Source: JBIKLM01 sp044375105 (GTDB taxonomy: Bacteria > Planctomycetota > UBA1135 > GCA-002686595). Taken from it: DNA of 53,973 nt. Of the stretch, positions 16,503 through 25,161 are shown piece by piece (the stretch's first letter is position 1; every line of letters begins with the position of its first letter). The stretch covers positions 1 to 53,973 of the forward strand of contig JBILNK010000007.1 in assembly GCA_044375105.1 (NCBI GenBank), in the 5' to 3' direction. The notes below the pieces were generated by a model. The model ran no database searches, was not told where the DNA came from, and was given only the letters and a program-made list of their open reading frames with translations. Both the position numbers and the translations under genes were made by a program.

Positions 16503-16853
16503 ATGGGCTGCAACCACACGCACCAACCCCACGAGCACAAGCACGGCGCCCACTGCGGGCATCCCGCGGTCAAGCACGACGGCCATGTGGACTATCTGCA
16601 CGACGGCCACCTGCACCACCCCCACGGCGATCACATCGACGAACACAAGCTGGCGGTCAACGCGCAGAACCCCGCCGAGTGCACGCCCAAGCACGTCTGC
16701 ACCGGGCACGACGCCAACCACAAGCACGGGCCCGGCTGCGGCCACCCGGCGGTGCCCCACGGCGACCACGTGGACTATCTGGTCGAAGGGCACCTGCACC
16801 ATCCGCACGGCACGCACTGCGACCACCACGGCGCCCTGAGCCTGGCGCGCTGA
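16503..16853 (+). CDS. His-rich metal-binding protein with tandem modules
   Basis: The 116-residue soluble protein has 30 His and 6 Cys. Two imperfect modules repeat CGHPAVxHxxHVDYLxxGHLHHPHG (about residues 18-42 and 76-100), joined by a segment with two further Cys. There is no signal peptide or membrane span, so it is probably cytoplasmic. Its position 72 bases after a zinc-type ArsR gene, on the same strand, suggests a metal buffer, store or chaperone induced by excess zinc (or nickel or cobalt). The metal is inferred. Composition is so biased that homology to known metallochaperones cannot be judged by eye. Confidence 0.85.
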   Translation: MGCNHTHQPHEHKHGAHCGHPAVKHDGHVDYLHDGHLHHPHGDHIDEHKLAVNAQNPAECTPKHVCTGHDANHKHGPGCGHPAVPHGDHVDYLVEGHLHHPHGTHCDHHGALSLAR

Positions 16854-16866
16854 CGGCCCTGGAGCT

Positions 16867-16889
16867 TCGCTCGGGCTGGGCCCGAGCGA
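16867..16889. terminator. 10-bp GC hairpin after the His-rich gene
   Basis: TCGCTCGGGC and GCCCGAGCGA pair perfectly around TGG, 14 bases after the stop codon. There is no T-run. Position and stem strength make it the probable end of the regulator/His-rich transcript. Confidence 0.5.
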
Positions 16890-17413
16890 TCGAGCCAGAC
16901 TGTCCTCAAGCCTGCGGGCCGCCAAACGGCGGCCAGGCCGCGGCGCGGAGGGTACAGCGGCCGCGGGGGGTGGCCATGTCGCGGCGCTCGAGCGCTGGGT
17001 TGAACCGCGGCGCGGGCAGCCGCGCGGGCAGCGTTTCGCAGGTTCTGGATCGGGATCGCACCACGCGACCGCTGCAGCGCAGAACGGGGCCCCGGGACGT
17101 CGAGCGCGGAAGCACAACGAGGCGGGCGGGAGCGATCCGAGCTGTCTCGAATTCGGGCCCGTCCCGCCGCGGGCAGGCGAAGGGCGGGGCCTCCCGGGCC
17201 TGAAAGGCTGGGCCTTTGCGTGCTGGCCCGACCGGCAACCTCGGCTGCACGCTGCCCTAGCCCGAGGCGGTCCCGGACGCGTTCCCCGGGTTTCTCCGGG
17301 GGGGATGCGCGGCTCGCCGAGCCCGGTTCGACGCTTTCCGACCGCAGGAGTCCGAAGGGTGACCGGGCATGACGCCGCAGCCTGCCCGAGCGCTCCGTGT
17401 TAGCGTCGACCGA

Positions 17414-17442
17414 CCGCCGCGCCTTCGCAACGGCGGTTTTTT
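17414..17442 (+). terminator. stem-loop with T6 run
   Basis: CCGCCG pairs with CGGCGG across an 11-base loop and is followed by TTTTTT, the only classical intrinsic-terminator signature noticed in the window. A second small hairpin (CGCGCT/AGCGCG) follows directly. It lies 46 bases before the methyltransferase start. Confidence 0.5.
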
Positions 17443-17487
17443 CGCGCTGCGAAGCGCGCGCCAGTCAGAGCCAACCGCTCCTTGCCG

Positions 17488-18372
17488 ATGAAGTCCGACG
17501 AAACCGCCCTGCGTGAAGAACTTGGCCGCTACCGGACCTGGATGCCGCCGGGCCACTTCTACTCGCCGATCCCGGATCTGCGCGCCGTAGAGCGCCGGGC
17601 CAAGCGCATCTTCGAACAACGGGGCCTCGAGATCCCGAGCGTCGACCTGAACGTGGAGGCGCAGCAGCAGCTCGGGCTGCGTTTCTTGCCCCACTATCGC
17701 CCGGACCTGTATGCGGAGCAGCCCGACGGCAAACGCCGCTACGCCGCGCGCAACGACTACTTCCCCTTCGCGGACGCGTTCTTCACCGACCGGCTGCTGC
17801 GCGAGATCGGCAGCCGGCGCGTGATCGAGGTCGGCTCGGGCTGGTCCTCGGCGCTGATGCTCGACGTGTGCGACGAGCTGCGCCAGGCCGGGCAGATGCC
17901 GCCGCAGCTCGACTTCATCGAGCCCTATCCGGAGCGCCTGCGCTCGCTCCTGCGGCCCGGAGACGACCGGCACGCGACCCTCTGGGAGCAGGAGGTCCAG
18001 GACATGCCGCTCGAGTTCTTCGATCGGCTCGAGCCGAACGACCTGCTGTTCATCGATTCGAGCCATGTGATCAAGACCGGCTCGGACCTTTGGTACCTGT
18101 TCTTCCACGTGCTGCCGCGCCTCAAGGTCGGCGTGTGGGTCTTCATCCACGACATCCCCTGGCCGTTCGAATACCCGCGGGTGTGGGTCGACGAAGGCCG
18201 CGCCTGGAACGAGGTCTATCTGCTGCGCGCGTTCCTGCAATACAACCACAGCTTCAAGATCCGCTGGTTCCCTGGGCTGGTGCTGGGGCTCGAATTGCGC
18301 TGGGCGCTGGCCAACGTGCCGCGGCTGGTGCACGAAGGCGGCACCGGCATCTGGCTCGAGCGCACGGCCTGA
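17488..18372 (+). CDS. class I SAM-dependent methyltransferase (Methyltransf_24-like)
   Basis: The 294-residue soluble protein has SAM-binding motif I as RRVIEVGSGWSSALMLD, a later acidic strand QLDFIEPYPERL, and DLLFIDSSHVIKTGSD, which fits the Methyltransf_24 family active on sugars or small molecules. The C-terminal part (WVFIHDIPWPFEYP, then LLRAFLQYN) is shared by sugar-cluster methyltransferases. No sugar cluster lies nearby and the substrate is unknown. ATG 17488 is preferred over TTG 17482. The gene is convergent with modC. Confidence 0.82.
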   Translation: MKSDETALREELGRYRTWMPPGHFYSPIPDLRAVERRAKRIFEQRGLEIPSVDLNVEAQQQLGLRFLPHYRPDLYAEQPDGKRRYAARNDYFPFADAFFTDRLLREIGSRRVIEVGSGWSSALMLDVCDELRQAGQMPPQLDFIEPYPERLRSLLRPGDDRHATLWEQEVQDMPLEFFDRLEPNDLLFIDSSHVIKTGSDLWYLFFHVLPRLKVGVWVFIHDIPWPFEYPRVWVDEGRAWNEVYLLRAFLQYNHSFKIRWFPGLVLGLELRWALANVPRLVHEGGTGIWLERTA

Positions 18373-18387
18373 CAGGAGCTGCTTCTA

Positions 18388-18405
18388 GCAGCCGGGCCCG
18401 GCTGC
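18388..18405. terminator. 18-base palindrome between convergent genes
   Basis: GCAGCCGGGCCCGGCTGC is a perfect inverted repeat between the stops of the methyltransferase (+) and modC (-). It could fold on either transcript and end both. No T-run is present. Confidence 0.4.
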
Positions 18406-18418
18406 GCGATCGCTGCGC

Positions 18419-19492
18419 TCAGGTCGCCAGATGGTGGCAAGCGGTGGTCTTGATCAGCGCGAAAACCTCGCTGCCCGGCCCGAGCCCCATCTCGCTGGCG
18501 GCGCCGCGGGTGATGCGCGCCACGAGCTCGCTGCGGCCGATCGCCAGGCGCACCAGCAGCTCGTGCTCGAGCGCGTCGATGGCCAGCACCCGGGCCGGCA
18601 GCACGTTGCGGGCCGAGACCCGGCCCGGCGGGCCGCTGCACAGCAAGAGATCCTCCGCGTAGACGCCCAGGGCGGCGCGCTGCCCGGGCTCCAGCGGGCG
18701 CTCCGGCGTGGCCAGCCCGATGCCGCCCAGATCGAGCCAGGTCAGGCCGGCCTCCGGATCCTGGCGCAGCAGCGGCAGCTCCAGCAGGTTGTCGACGCCG
18801 GACAGGCGCGCCAGGCCCAGTTCGCGCGGTTTGGAGAGCACCTCCAGGGGCGGACCGAAGGCGGCCAGGCGGCCTGCGGAGAGCAGCGCGACCTGGTCCG
18901 CGATCGCCAGCAGCTCGGCCGCCCGATGGGTCACGAGCAGCATGGGCGTGGCGAATTCGCGCTTGATCGTGCGCAGCAGGCCCAGCACCTCGCGCGAAAG
19001 GTCCGGGTCGAGGCTGGCCGTGGGCTCGTCCAGCAGGAGCGCGCGGGGCCCGGCCAGCAGCGCGCGGCCCAGGGCCACGCGCTGGCGCTCGCCGCCCGAC
19101 AGGTGCGTCGTGCGGCGCTCGAGCAGCGGCGCGAGGCGCAGGGCCTCCAGCAGGCGCTGGCCGAAGGGCCCGGCCAGACGCGCCGCGGCCCCCGGGGCGA
19201 AGGTCAGGTTGCCGCGCACACCGAGGTGCGGGAACAGGGCCGCCTCCTGCGGCAACCAGGCCAGGCCGCGCCGCTGGCTGGGCAGACGCGGGCCGCGCTG
19301 CTGGTCGAACAGGGCCCGGCCATCCAAGGCCAGCCGCGCGCGGCGCGCGGGGACCAGCCCCGCCAGGGCCCGCAGCAGGCTGCTCTTGCCGCTGCCGGAG
19401 GGCCCGAACAGGCCCAGCACCGGGCCCTGGGCAGCCAGCTCGACGTCGAGCTCGAAAGCGCCTAGGCGCAGGGCGACCGACAGCTCGATCAC
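18419..19492 (-). CDS. modC: molybdate ABC transporter ATPase
   Basis: This 357-residue protein is the ATP-hydrolysing subunit of the molybdate importer. It has Walker A GPSGSGKSS (residues 29-37), signature LSGGERQR, Walker B ALLLDEP and the H-loop in LLVTHR. The C-terminal third (SARNVLPARV, LVARITRGAASEMGLGPGSEV) is the TOBE/Mop oxyanion-binding domain typical of ModC. The GTG start at 19492 overlaps the modB TGA in a GTGA, so the genes are translationally coupled. Confidence 0.93.
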   Translation of the reverse strand: MIELSVALRLGAFELDVELAAQGPVLGLFGPSGSGKSSLLRALAGLVPARRARLALDGRALFDQQRGPRLPSQRRGLAWLPQEAALFPHLGVRGNLTFAPGAAARLAGPFGQRLLEALRLAPLLERRTTHLSGGERQRVALGRALLAGPRALLLDEPTASLDPDLSREVLGLLRTIKREFATPMLLVTHRAAELLAIADQVALLSAGRLAAFGPPLEVLSKPRELGLARLSGVDNLLELPLLRQDPEAGLTWLDLGGIGLATPERPLEPGQRAALGVYAEDLLLCSGPPGRVSARNVLPARVLAIDALEHELLVRLAIGRSELVARITRGAASEMGLGPGSEVFALIKTTACHHLAT

Positions 19493-20193
19493 GGGCTCCC
19501 CCGCTCGAGGCGCGCCAGGCGCCGGGCATGCCAAGCGCGCAGTCCGAACAACAGGCCCAGGGCGCCCAGGGACATCCCCACGCTGGCCAGGGACAGCGCC
19601 AGGGCCTCGCGCTCGCGGCCCGGCTGGCTCAGCAGCGCATACACCGCCAGCGGGATCTGCCGGGTTTCGCCGGGGATGTTGCCGGCCAGCACGATCGTGG
19701 CCCCGAACTCGCCCAGGGCCCGCGCGAAAGCGAGCAGCGCGCCCGCCAGCAGCCCCGGCCAAGCCAGCGGGAGTTGCACGCGCCAAAGAATCGCCAAAGG
19801 GCCGCGCCCCAGACAGCGCGAAACCTCGATCAAGCGCGGGTCGATGGCGCCGAGCGAGAGGCGCAGGCTCTCCACGAACAGCGGGAAACCGACCACCATC
19901 GCGGCCAGCACCGCAGCCGCGAAACTGAACGAGAGCGACAGCCCGAGCAGGTCCTCGAAGGCCCGCCCCAACGCGCTGCTGCGCCCGAACAACCCGAGCA
20001 GCAGATAGCCGGTGACCAGCGGAGGCAGGACCAGCGGCAGCAGCACCCCGGTTTGCAGCAGCAGGGCCCAGGGCCCGCGCAGGCGCTCGAGGGCCAGGGC
20101 CGTGGCCAGGGCCAGCGGACCGGCCAGCAGCACCGCCGTCAGCGCGATGCGCAGCGCCAGGCCGAGGGTCTCGAGCAGCTCTGCCAAGGGCAC
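19489..20193 (-). CDS. modB: molybdate ABC transporter permease
   Basis: The 234-residue integral membrane subunit has 5-6 spans and the ModB-specific EAA-loop segment ALGEFGATIVLAGNIPGETR. The ATPase-coupling region is normal. A GTG start at 20193 lies one base after the modA stop. Length and motifs match the ModB/CysW permease type. Confidence 0.93.
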   Translation of the reverse strand: MPLAELLETLGLALRIALTAVLLAGPLALATALALERLRGPWALLLQTGVLLPLVLPPLVTGYLLLGLFGRSSALGRAFEDLLGLSLSFSFAAAVLAAMVVGFPLFVESLRLSLGAIDPRLIEVSRCLGRGPLAILWRVQLPLAWPGLLAGALLAFARALGEFGATIVLAGNIPGETRQIPLAVYALLSQPGREREALALSLASVGMSLGALGLLFGLRAWHARRLARLERGSP

Positions 20194-20194
20194 G

Positions 20195-21025
20195 TCAGGG
20201 CGCCGGCTCGAAGCCGAGCTCGGCCAGGCGCGCGCGCGCCGCGGGGCTTTGCAGGCTGTCCAGGAAGGCCTGGGCCGCTGGGCGGCGCTCGGCGGGCGCC
20301 ACGTCCAGCGCCAGGTACTCGATCGGCGGGTGCAGCGCGGGATCGAAGCCGAACAGCACGCGCACGTCGGCGGCGCGGGCGTCGCTGGCGTACACGAAGC
20401 CGGCCGGCAAATCGCCGGACTCCACGGCCCGCAGCACGGCGCGCACGTCCGCGAGGCCCACCAGCCGGGGCGCGGCCGCCTGGGAGAGCCCCTGGGAGGC
20501 GAGCGCGGCCCGGGCGTAATCGCCCGCCGGCACGCCTTCGTTGGCGATCGCCAGGCGGGCGCCGGCGGGCAGCGCCGCCAGCAGGCCGGCGGCGTCGGCG
20601 ATCGAAGCGGCCCCGAAAGCCGCGCCGGGCCCCGCCACCGCCACCAGCCGATTGCCGGCCACGACCCGCGCCGGGCCCGCCGCCAAGCCGCGCTGGATCA
20701 GGTGCTCGGCCCACTTGCGGTTGGCCGAAATGAACACGTCCGCGGGCGCCCCGGCCTCGATCTGACGCGCCAGGTCGCTCGAGCCCCCCAGCACCGGCGG
20801 CGCGGCCCCGCCCGGGAAAGCCGCAGCCAGCTCGCCGATCCATTCGGCGGTGCTGGCGGCCGCGAAGATCCGCAGGGGCTCGGGGGCCCGCGCCCCATCG
20901 GCCGGACGGCTGCAGCCGGCCGCCAGCCCGGCGAGGGCCACGGGCAGCGCCGCAGCCAGCGCGCCGGCCAGGGGCAGAAGCGCGGCGAGCAGCGAGCGGC
21001 GGCTGGGCGGTACCTGGATCAGCAT
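20195..21025 (-). CDS. modA: molybdate-binding lipoprotein
   Basis: The 276-residue periplasmic binding protein starts at ATG 21025. Its leader has a twin-Arg (SRRSLLAALL) and ends in the lipobox LAAGC, so it is a probable lipoprotein. The mature part has the ModA signatures LRIFAAASTAEWIGEL, GGSSDLARQIEAGAPADVFIS and FVYASDARAA. Tungstate cannot be ruled out as ligand. The order modA-modB-modC is the standard operon. No molybdenum-cofactor riboswitch was recognised in the 299 bases upstream. Confidence 0.92.
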   Translation of the reverse strand: MLIQVPPSRRSLLAALLPLAGALAAALPVALAGLAAGCSRPADGARAPEPLRIFAAASTAEWIGELAAAFPGGAAPPVLGGSSDLARQIEAGAPADVFISANRKWAEHLIQRGLAAGPARVVAGNRLVAVAGPGAAFGAASIADAAGLLAALPAGARLAIANEGVPAGDYARAALASQGLSQAAAPRLVGLADVRAVLRAVESGDLPAGFVYASDARAADVRVLFGFDPALHPPIEYLALDVAPAERRPAAQAFLDSLQSPAARARLAELGFEPAP

Positions 21026-21308
21026 GGCGGGCGTCTGGACGATGGAGCCAGCGGCCAAGCAACGCAACCCCGGGTCCATGCGGGGACGGGATCGGCCTGA
21101 CGGGCGTGGGCAGCAGGCTAGCAGGGCCAGAGACTCCCCGCGGACAGCCCGGACCCGCCCCCGGCGCCCGCGGAGCTCCACACACCGGCCGGGCCTCCGC
21201 AGGTCCGCGGCCGAGAGCGCCTGAGGTTCGCCCGAAAGTTGGCCTGACGTGCGGGCCGCGGCGGGACCGGCCCGAGCGCAGGGCACCGGCGCCTGGGGGG
21301 CCTGACCC

Positions 21309-21314
21309 TACACT
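21309..21314 (+). promoter_or_regulatory. -10-like TACACT near amylase-family start
   Basis: TACACT ends 10 bases before ATG 21325, leaving room for a leader of only about 3-4 bases. The 299 bases between modA and this gene hold both divergent promoters and no gene. Confidence 0.35.
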
Positions 21315-21324
21315 GCCGAGCCGG

Positions 21325-23181
21325 ATGCTGGCCCCGCTGCTGATCCTCCTGATGCAAGGTCCCACCGAAACGCCCCTGCCGAAGCGACCGGTGGTCTATC
21401 AGGCCCTGCCGCGGCTGTTCGGGAACCGGCAGGTGGAGCAGGTCCAAGACGGCAGCCTGGCGCAGAACGGCTGCGGCAAATTCGCGGATTTCGACGACCG
21501 GGCCTTGGCCTCCCTGGCGGCCCTGGGCATCGACACGCTCTGGCTCACCGGCGTGCACGAGCAGGCCAGCCTCAGCGCCTACCCCGGACGGCCCGCGGAC
21601 GATCCCGACATCGTCAAGGGCCAGGCCGGCAGCCCCTACGCGATCCGCGATTACTACGACGTCTGTCCGGACTACGCCCGCGATCCCGCCCGGCGTCTGG
21701 AGGAGTTCCGCGAGCTGCTGGCGCGCGCGGCCCGCCACGGGATCGAGGTCTGGATCGACCTGGTGCCGAACCACGTGGCGCGCTCCTACCACAGCGACGT
21801 GCGCCCCGTGGAGAGCTTCGGCGCGCGCGACGATCGCACCCGCTTCTTCGCCCGCGACAACCATTTCTTCTATTTGTCGCCCGAGCACCCAGGCGGCGGT
21901 CCGCCCCTGCGCCTGCCCGGCAACGGCCATCCCGGGTCCGACGGCCGCTTCGCCCCGGAGACCGAGTTCGGCCGGATCACGGGCAACAACGCGATCACCT
22001 GGGCGCCGTCGGTCCACGACTGGTACGAAACCATCAAGCTCAACTGGGGCCACGACTTCACCACCGGCCGCGACACGGCGCACCTGCCCGGACCTGGAGC
22101 GCCGGAATCGGACGTCCCCGCCACCTGGCGCGCTTTCGACCGCATTTTGGCCTATTGGCAGGCCTTCGGCGTGGCCGGCTTCCGGGTCGACATGGCTCAC
22201 CTGGTGCCCATGCCGGCCTGGGCCTGGCTGCTCCGGCGCGCCAAGGCGCGCGGCCCGTTGCACTTTTGCGCCGAAGCCTACGACAACGACCCGGCCAAGC
22301 TGACCGACGGCAACGTGCTCGACGCGCTGCTGGCCGCCGGTTTCGATTCGGTCTACGACGACCCGCTCTACGACCTGCTCGAGGGGCTCTACGAAGGCGG
22401 CAAGTGGTGCAACGACTTCGACGCCCTGGTGGCGCCCGGGCGGCGCTTCGACGCCTCCCTGCGCTACGGCGAGAACCACGACGAGGTGCGCCTGGCCAAT
22501 CCACAGACCTGGGGCGGCATGCCGGCGGAGGTCGGCCGGCCCGCCTGCGCCGTGTTGTATGGCCTCGGGCGCGGCCCGTTGATGCTGTACCACGGCCAGG
22601 AGGTCGGCGCCGCGGCGCTCGAGCCGGCGGGTTTCGGCGGGCACCACGGACGCACCTCGATCTTCGACTACACCGCGATCCCGGAGCTGCAAGCCTGGTT
22701 CAACGGCGGACGCTGCGACGGCGCAGGCCTGAGCGCGCCCCAGCGCGACCTGCGCGCTTGGTACGGGCGCCTGCTGGGCCTGGTCCGGGACCCGGCCTTC
22801 GTGCTGGGCGAGACCCTGCCGCTCAACCGCCACAACGTCTGGAATCCGGAGTACGGCCGCCTGGCGGACGAGCCCGCCGCGGGCCATTGGCTGTATTGTT
22901 TCCTGCGCCACGAGCCGAGCAGCGGTCGCCTGTGGCTGGTGGCCGCGCACTTCGATTCGGAGCGCGCCCTGCGCGGCGCGTCCCTGCTGGTGCCGGCGGA
23001 GATCACGCGCGGATTGCCCCAGCCAACGACGGGGGGCCTGCTGACCGCGCCCGAGCGCCTCTCGGGCTTCGACCCGGCCGAGCTCGAGCGCCTGCCCGAC
23101 GGGGGCTGGCGCATCCGCCTGCCGGAGCTGCCGCCGCTGGATGCCGGGCTGTTCGAGCTGTTCCAAGCGGGCGGGCGCTGA
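21325..23181 (+). CDS. GH13 alpha-amylase-family glycoside hydrolase
   Basis: The 618-residue TIM-barrel enzyme has the four GH13 regions: DLVPNHVAR (I), GFRVDMAH with nucleophile D289 (II), HFCAEAYD with acid/base E317 (III) and YGENHDE with D386 (IV). A short hydrophobic start (MLAPLLILLMQGPTE) may be a signal peptide. The C-terminal 100 residues fit the beta-sandwich domain C. It should act on alpha-1,4- or alpha-1,6-glucans or a related transglycosylation. The exact specificity is not readable. ATG 21325 was chosen because family similarity begins shortly after it. Confidence 0.88.
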   Translation: MLAPLLILLMQGPTETPLPKRPVVYQALPRLFGNRQVEQVQDGSLAQNGCGKFADFDDRALASLAALGIDTLWLTGVHEQASLSAYPGRPADDPDIVKGQAGSPYAIRDYYDVCPDYARDPARRLEEFRELLARAARHGIEVWIDLVPNHVARSYHSDVRPVESFGARDDRTRFFARDNHFFYLSPEHPGGGPPLRLPGNGHPGSDGRFAPETEFGRITGNNAITWAPSVHDWYETIKLNWGHDFTTGRDTAHLPGPGAPESDVPATWRAFDRILAYWQAFGVAGFRVDMAHLVPMPAWAWLLRRAKARGPLHFCAEAYDNDPAKLTDGNVLDALLAAGFDSVYDDPLYDLLEGLYEGGKWCNDFDALVAPGRRFDASLRYGENHDEVRLANPQTWGGMPAEVGRPACAVLYGLGRGPLMLYHGQEVGAAALEPAGFGGHHGRTSIFDYTAIPELQAWFNGGRCDGAGLSAPQRDLRAWYGRLLGLVRDPAFVLGETLPLNRHNVWNPEYGRLADEPAAGHWLYCFLRHEPSSGRLWLVAAHFDSERALRGASLLVPAEITRGLPQPTTGGLLTAPERLSGFDPAELERLPDGGWRIRLPELPPLDAGLFELFQAGGR

Positions 23182-23188
23182 ACCCCAG

Positions 23189-23689
23189 ATGGACCTGCCG
23201 CCCGGCTCCGACCCGCGCTCCTGGCTGGACTGGTCGGAGGCCCGCTTCGCCCCCGGGGTGCCGCGCTTCGGCGAGCCGGTCCCGGGCTGGCCGCTGCTGC
23301 TGCGCCCCGGCGCCTACGCGGTGATCGCCGACCCGGCCGGCAGCGGCTCGATCGCCGTGGCCGACACCGGCCAGGGCCTGTATCTGCCCGGCGGCGGCCG
23401 CGAGGAGGCCGAAGACCCGCTCGCCACCCTGAGCCGCGAAGCGCTGGAGGAGCTGGCCATGCGCATCGCGCCCCTGGCCCCGATCGGCGCCGCGATCCAG
23501 GTCGTGCACTCGATCCCGCGCCGCAAAAGCGTCGAAAAGCGCGGCCTGTTCTTCCACGCCGCCTGCCTGGGCTACACCGCCGGCCGCACCCCCGAACACG
23601 CCCTGCTCTGGCTACCCCCCGCCGCCGCCATCGACCGCCTGGCCCACCACAGCCACCGCTGGGCCGTCGAACGCTGGCTGGCCCGCTGA
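23189..23689 (+). CDS. Nudix hydrolase
   Basis: The 166-residue protein has a complete Nudix box GGGREEAEDPLATLSREALE plus EL, with G-x5-E-x7-RE-x2-EE spacing; only the final Gly of the box is Ala. It removes nucleoside diphosphates linked to another moiety; the substrate is unknown. It starts 7 bases after the GH13 stop on the same strand, so the two are probably cotranscribed. A sugar-nucleotide role is a guess from that neighbourhood. Confidence 0.85.
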   Translation: MDLPPGSDPRSWLDWSEARFAPGVPRFGEPVPGWPLLLRPGAYAVIADPAGSGSIAVADTGQGLYLPGGGREEAEDPLATLSREALEELAMRIAPLAPIGAAIQVVHSIPRRKSVEKRGLFFHAACLGYTAGRTPEHALLWLPPAAAIDRLAHHSHRWAVERWLAR

Positions 23690-23775
23690 GCTCCGGCCAG
23701 CGGACAGGCGGATCGGGCGACCCGGGATACACTCGGACGCCCGCTCCTCCCTGCCTGTCCGCTTCCGCCCGCCGG

Positions 23776-23919
23776 CTACTTGGCCCGCAGCAGCAGGGTC
23801 TGCTGGAAGCGCGGCACCAAGGGCAGGGGCCCGAGGCCGGGCCACGCATACGGGCGGCAGAAGAAGCTTCGCCCGAGCTCTTGAAGGCCGAGTTCAAAGC
23901 TTGGTTGGTACAGCGGCAA
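23776..23919 (-). pseudogene. orphan C-terminal coding fragment
   Basis: On the reverse strand about 48 codons read as protein-like sequence (LYQPSFELGLQELGRSFF, then YAWPGLGPLPLVPRFQQTLL) ending in a TAG at 23778-23776. High GC and sensible residue order suggest the tail of a lost gene cut by insertion of the AT-richer DNA at its upstream side. It overlaps the last codons of the next gene in another frame. I do not recognise the family. Confidence 0.35.
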
Positions 23920-24889
23920 CCAGGCTGATCAAGACCGGTTCGAGGGCCTCTTGGTAGTCGATTATCGCTTGAATTTCGTTCGCTATGTCGGGGATCAGCT
24001 TCCAGTTCATTGCATAGCTGCAAGAGAAAAGCCAGCACTCGGGATGTGCGACATTCGCTCCCATCGGCGAGAGGACTGTCGTGAAGCGAGGGTCCGGGCT
24101 GTAGGCCGGATCGCTGATGCAGAGGATCGGCCCCACGCGGATCCAGCCGATCTTGGGACGGTGATAAGCATCGAAACCCTCCAGGTCTGCGACGATCGCA
24201 TTGCGCTTTCGGATTTCGAGAGCTCGGTTCAACTCCTCGAGGTTCTGTAGCTCCTTCTGTATGACCTCTCTGAGGTAGCTGTACTGTGGGGAGGCCTTAT
24301 CGAGCTTGCGTTTCTGTGGGTTGTAGGCCTTTTGGCTGGCAATGCTGTCTAGAGCAATATGAGGCTGGGTGCCTGAGAGCTTAGGCAGCATACGCAAGTG
24401 AGTACTTCTTCCGAATAGAGTTTCATCATAATTTTTTAAAAGAAATTCTGGAAACCGGGGAAGGCAAGACTCAAGATCTCCGAGTTCCTCGTTGATTGTG
24501 ATGGACTCGTCCGGGTCTATATCGTGTCGAGAGAATAGCGGTTCCAACCACTCCCAATCCTGTCCATAGAACTCGAACAGTACGTCCCCTAGCCTGCGAC
24601 CGTATACGCGCTTGTCGTATTTCAAGCGGACCCAGGGCTCACCGCGCGGCTCTTCAGGCTGCAGACCTCCAAGCTCACCAGCTGATTCACCGTTTTCTGC
24701 GCTCAGCCGCATGTCTGCCCCGCGCTCCAATTCGACCTGGACCATTTCCTCGACCGGAAATGCGTCGGGCAAGGCTGGGCCCGAGAGATCCCTCAGGCCT
24801 GCATCCGGGGTTCTGTTTCGCAAAGCCAGAAAACTCACCAGGGACGTCACAGCCAAAGCCACCGCCAAGAAGACGTGGATTTTTTTCAT
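23894..24889 (-). CDS. exported or membrane-anchored orphan protein
   Basis: I do not recognise this 331-residue protein. ATG 24889 begins a signal anchor (MKKIHVFLAVALAVTSLVSF). The rest is soluble and has WVRLKYDKRVYGRRLGDVLF, EFYGQDWEWLEPLFSRHD and a charged helical stretch near residues 200-225. GC content is clearly lower than in the neighbours and the gene shares that trait with the secreted gene at 25.2 kb, which suggests joint acquisition. The last codons overlap GC-rich remnant sequence, so the native C-terminus may have been replaced. Confidence 0.65.
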   Translation of the reverse strand: MKKIHVFLAVALAVTSLVSFLALRNRTPDAGLRDLSGPALPDAFPVEEMVQVELERGADMRLSAENGESAGELGGLQPEEPRGEPWVRLKYDKRVYGRRLGDVLFEFYGQDWEWLEPLFSRHDIDPDESITINEELGDLESCLPRFPEFLLKNYDETLFGRSTHLRMLPKLSGTQPHIALDSIASQKAYNPQKRKLDKASPQYSYLREVIQKELQNLEELNRALEIRKRNAIVADLEGFDAYHRPKIGWIRVGPILCISDPAYSPDPRFTTVLSPMGANVAHPECWLFSCSYAMNWKLIPDIANEIQAIIDYQEALEPVLISLVAAVPTKL

Positions 24890-25161
24890 ATGGGCTCGAG
24901 CCGAGTCTGGCTCCATGTGAGATTACTGCTTTTGCATGAACACATGTCCGCCACAAACTAGCCGGGGGGGGGCGATGAGTAGCCCTCTATAGGCGGCCAC
25001 ACTTTCCGAGAAATGGCAACAACGCGGTTAGGCTGGATTGCGGTTGTGTAGGTAAAGGATCGAAAAGCCTCGGCGCCTTAGTACAAGCAGTCGGGCTGGC
25101 AATCCCTGGTGAATGTGGCTATTGAGAATAGTCCGGCCTTGGACCAACCGGGACGCACCTG

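Larger units (their letters stand above)
16854..17487. other. 634-base gene-free region
   Basis: Apart from the hairpin at 16867-16889, a second perfect stem GGCCGCC/GGCGGCC with AAAC loop (16917-16934), and a T-run terminator at 17414-17442, I see nothing. Open frames on both strands are Arg/Gly/Ala-rich in the way of random high-GC DNA. Confidence 0.5.

Noticed and set aside
1328..16940. Possible family of dispersed intergenic repeats built on CCTGCGG..GGCGGCCAG (about 1330 and 16911)
   Set aside because: The shared core is short and GC-only, and no third convincing copy was found in this window, so chance similarity cannot be excluded.
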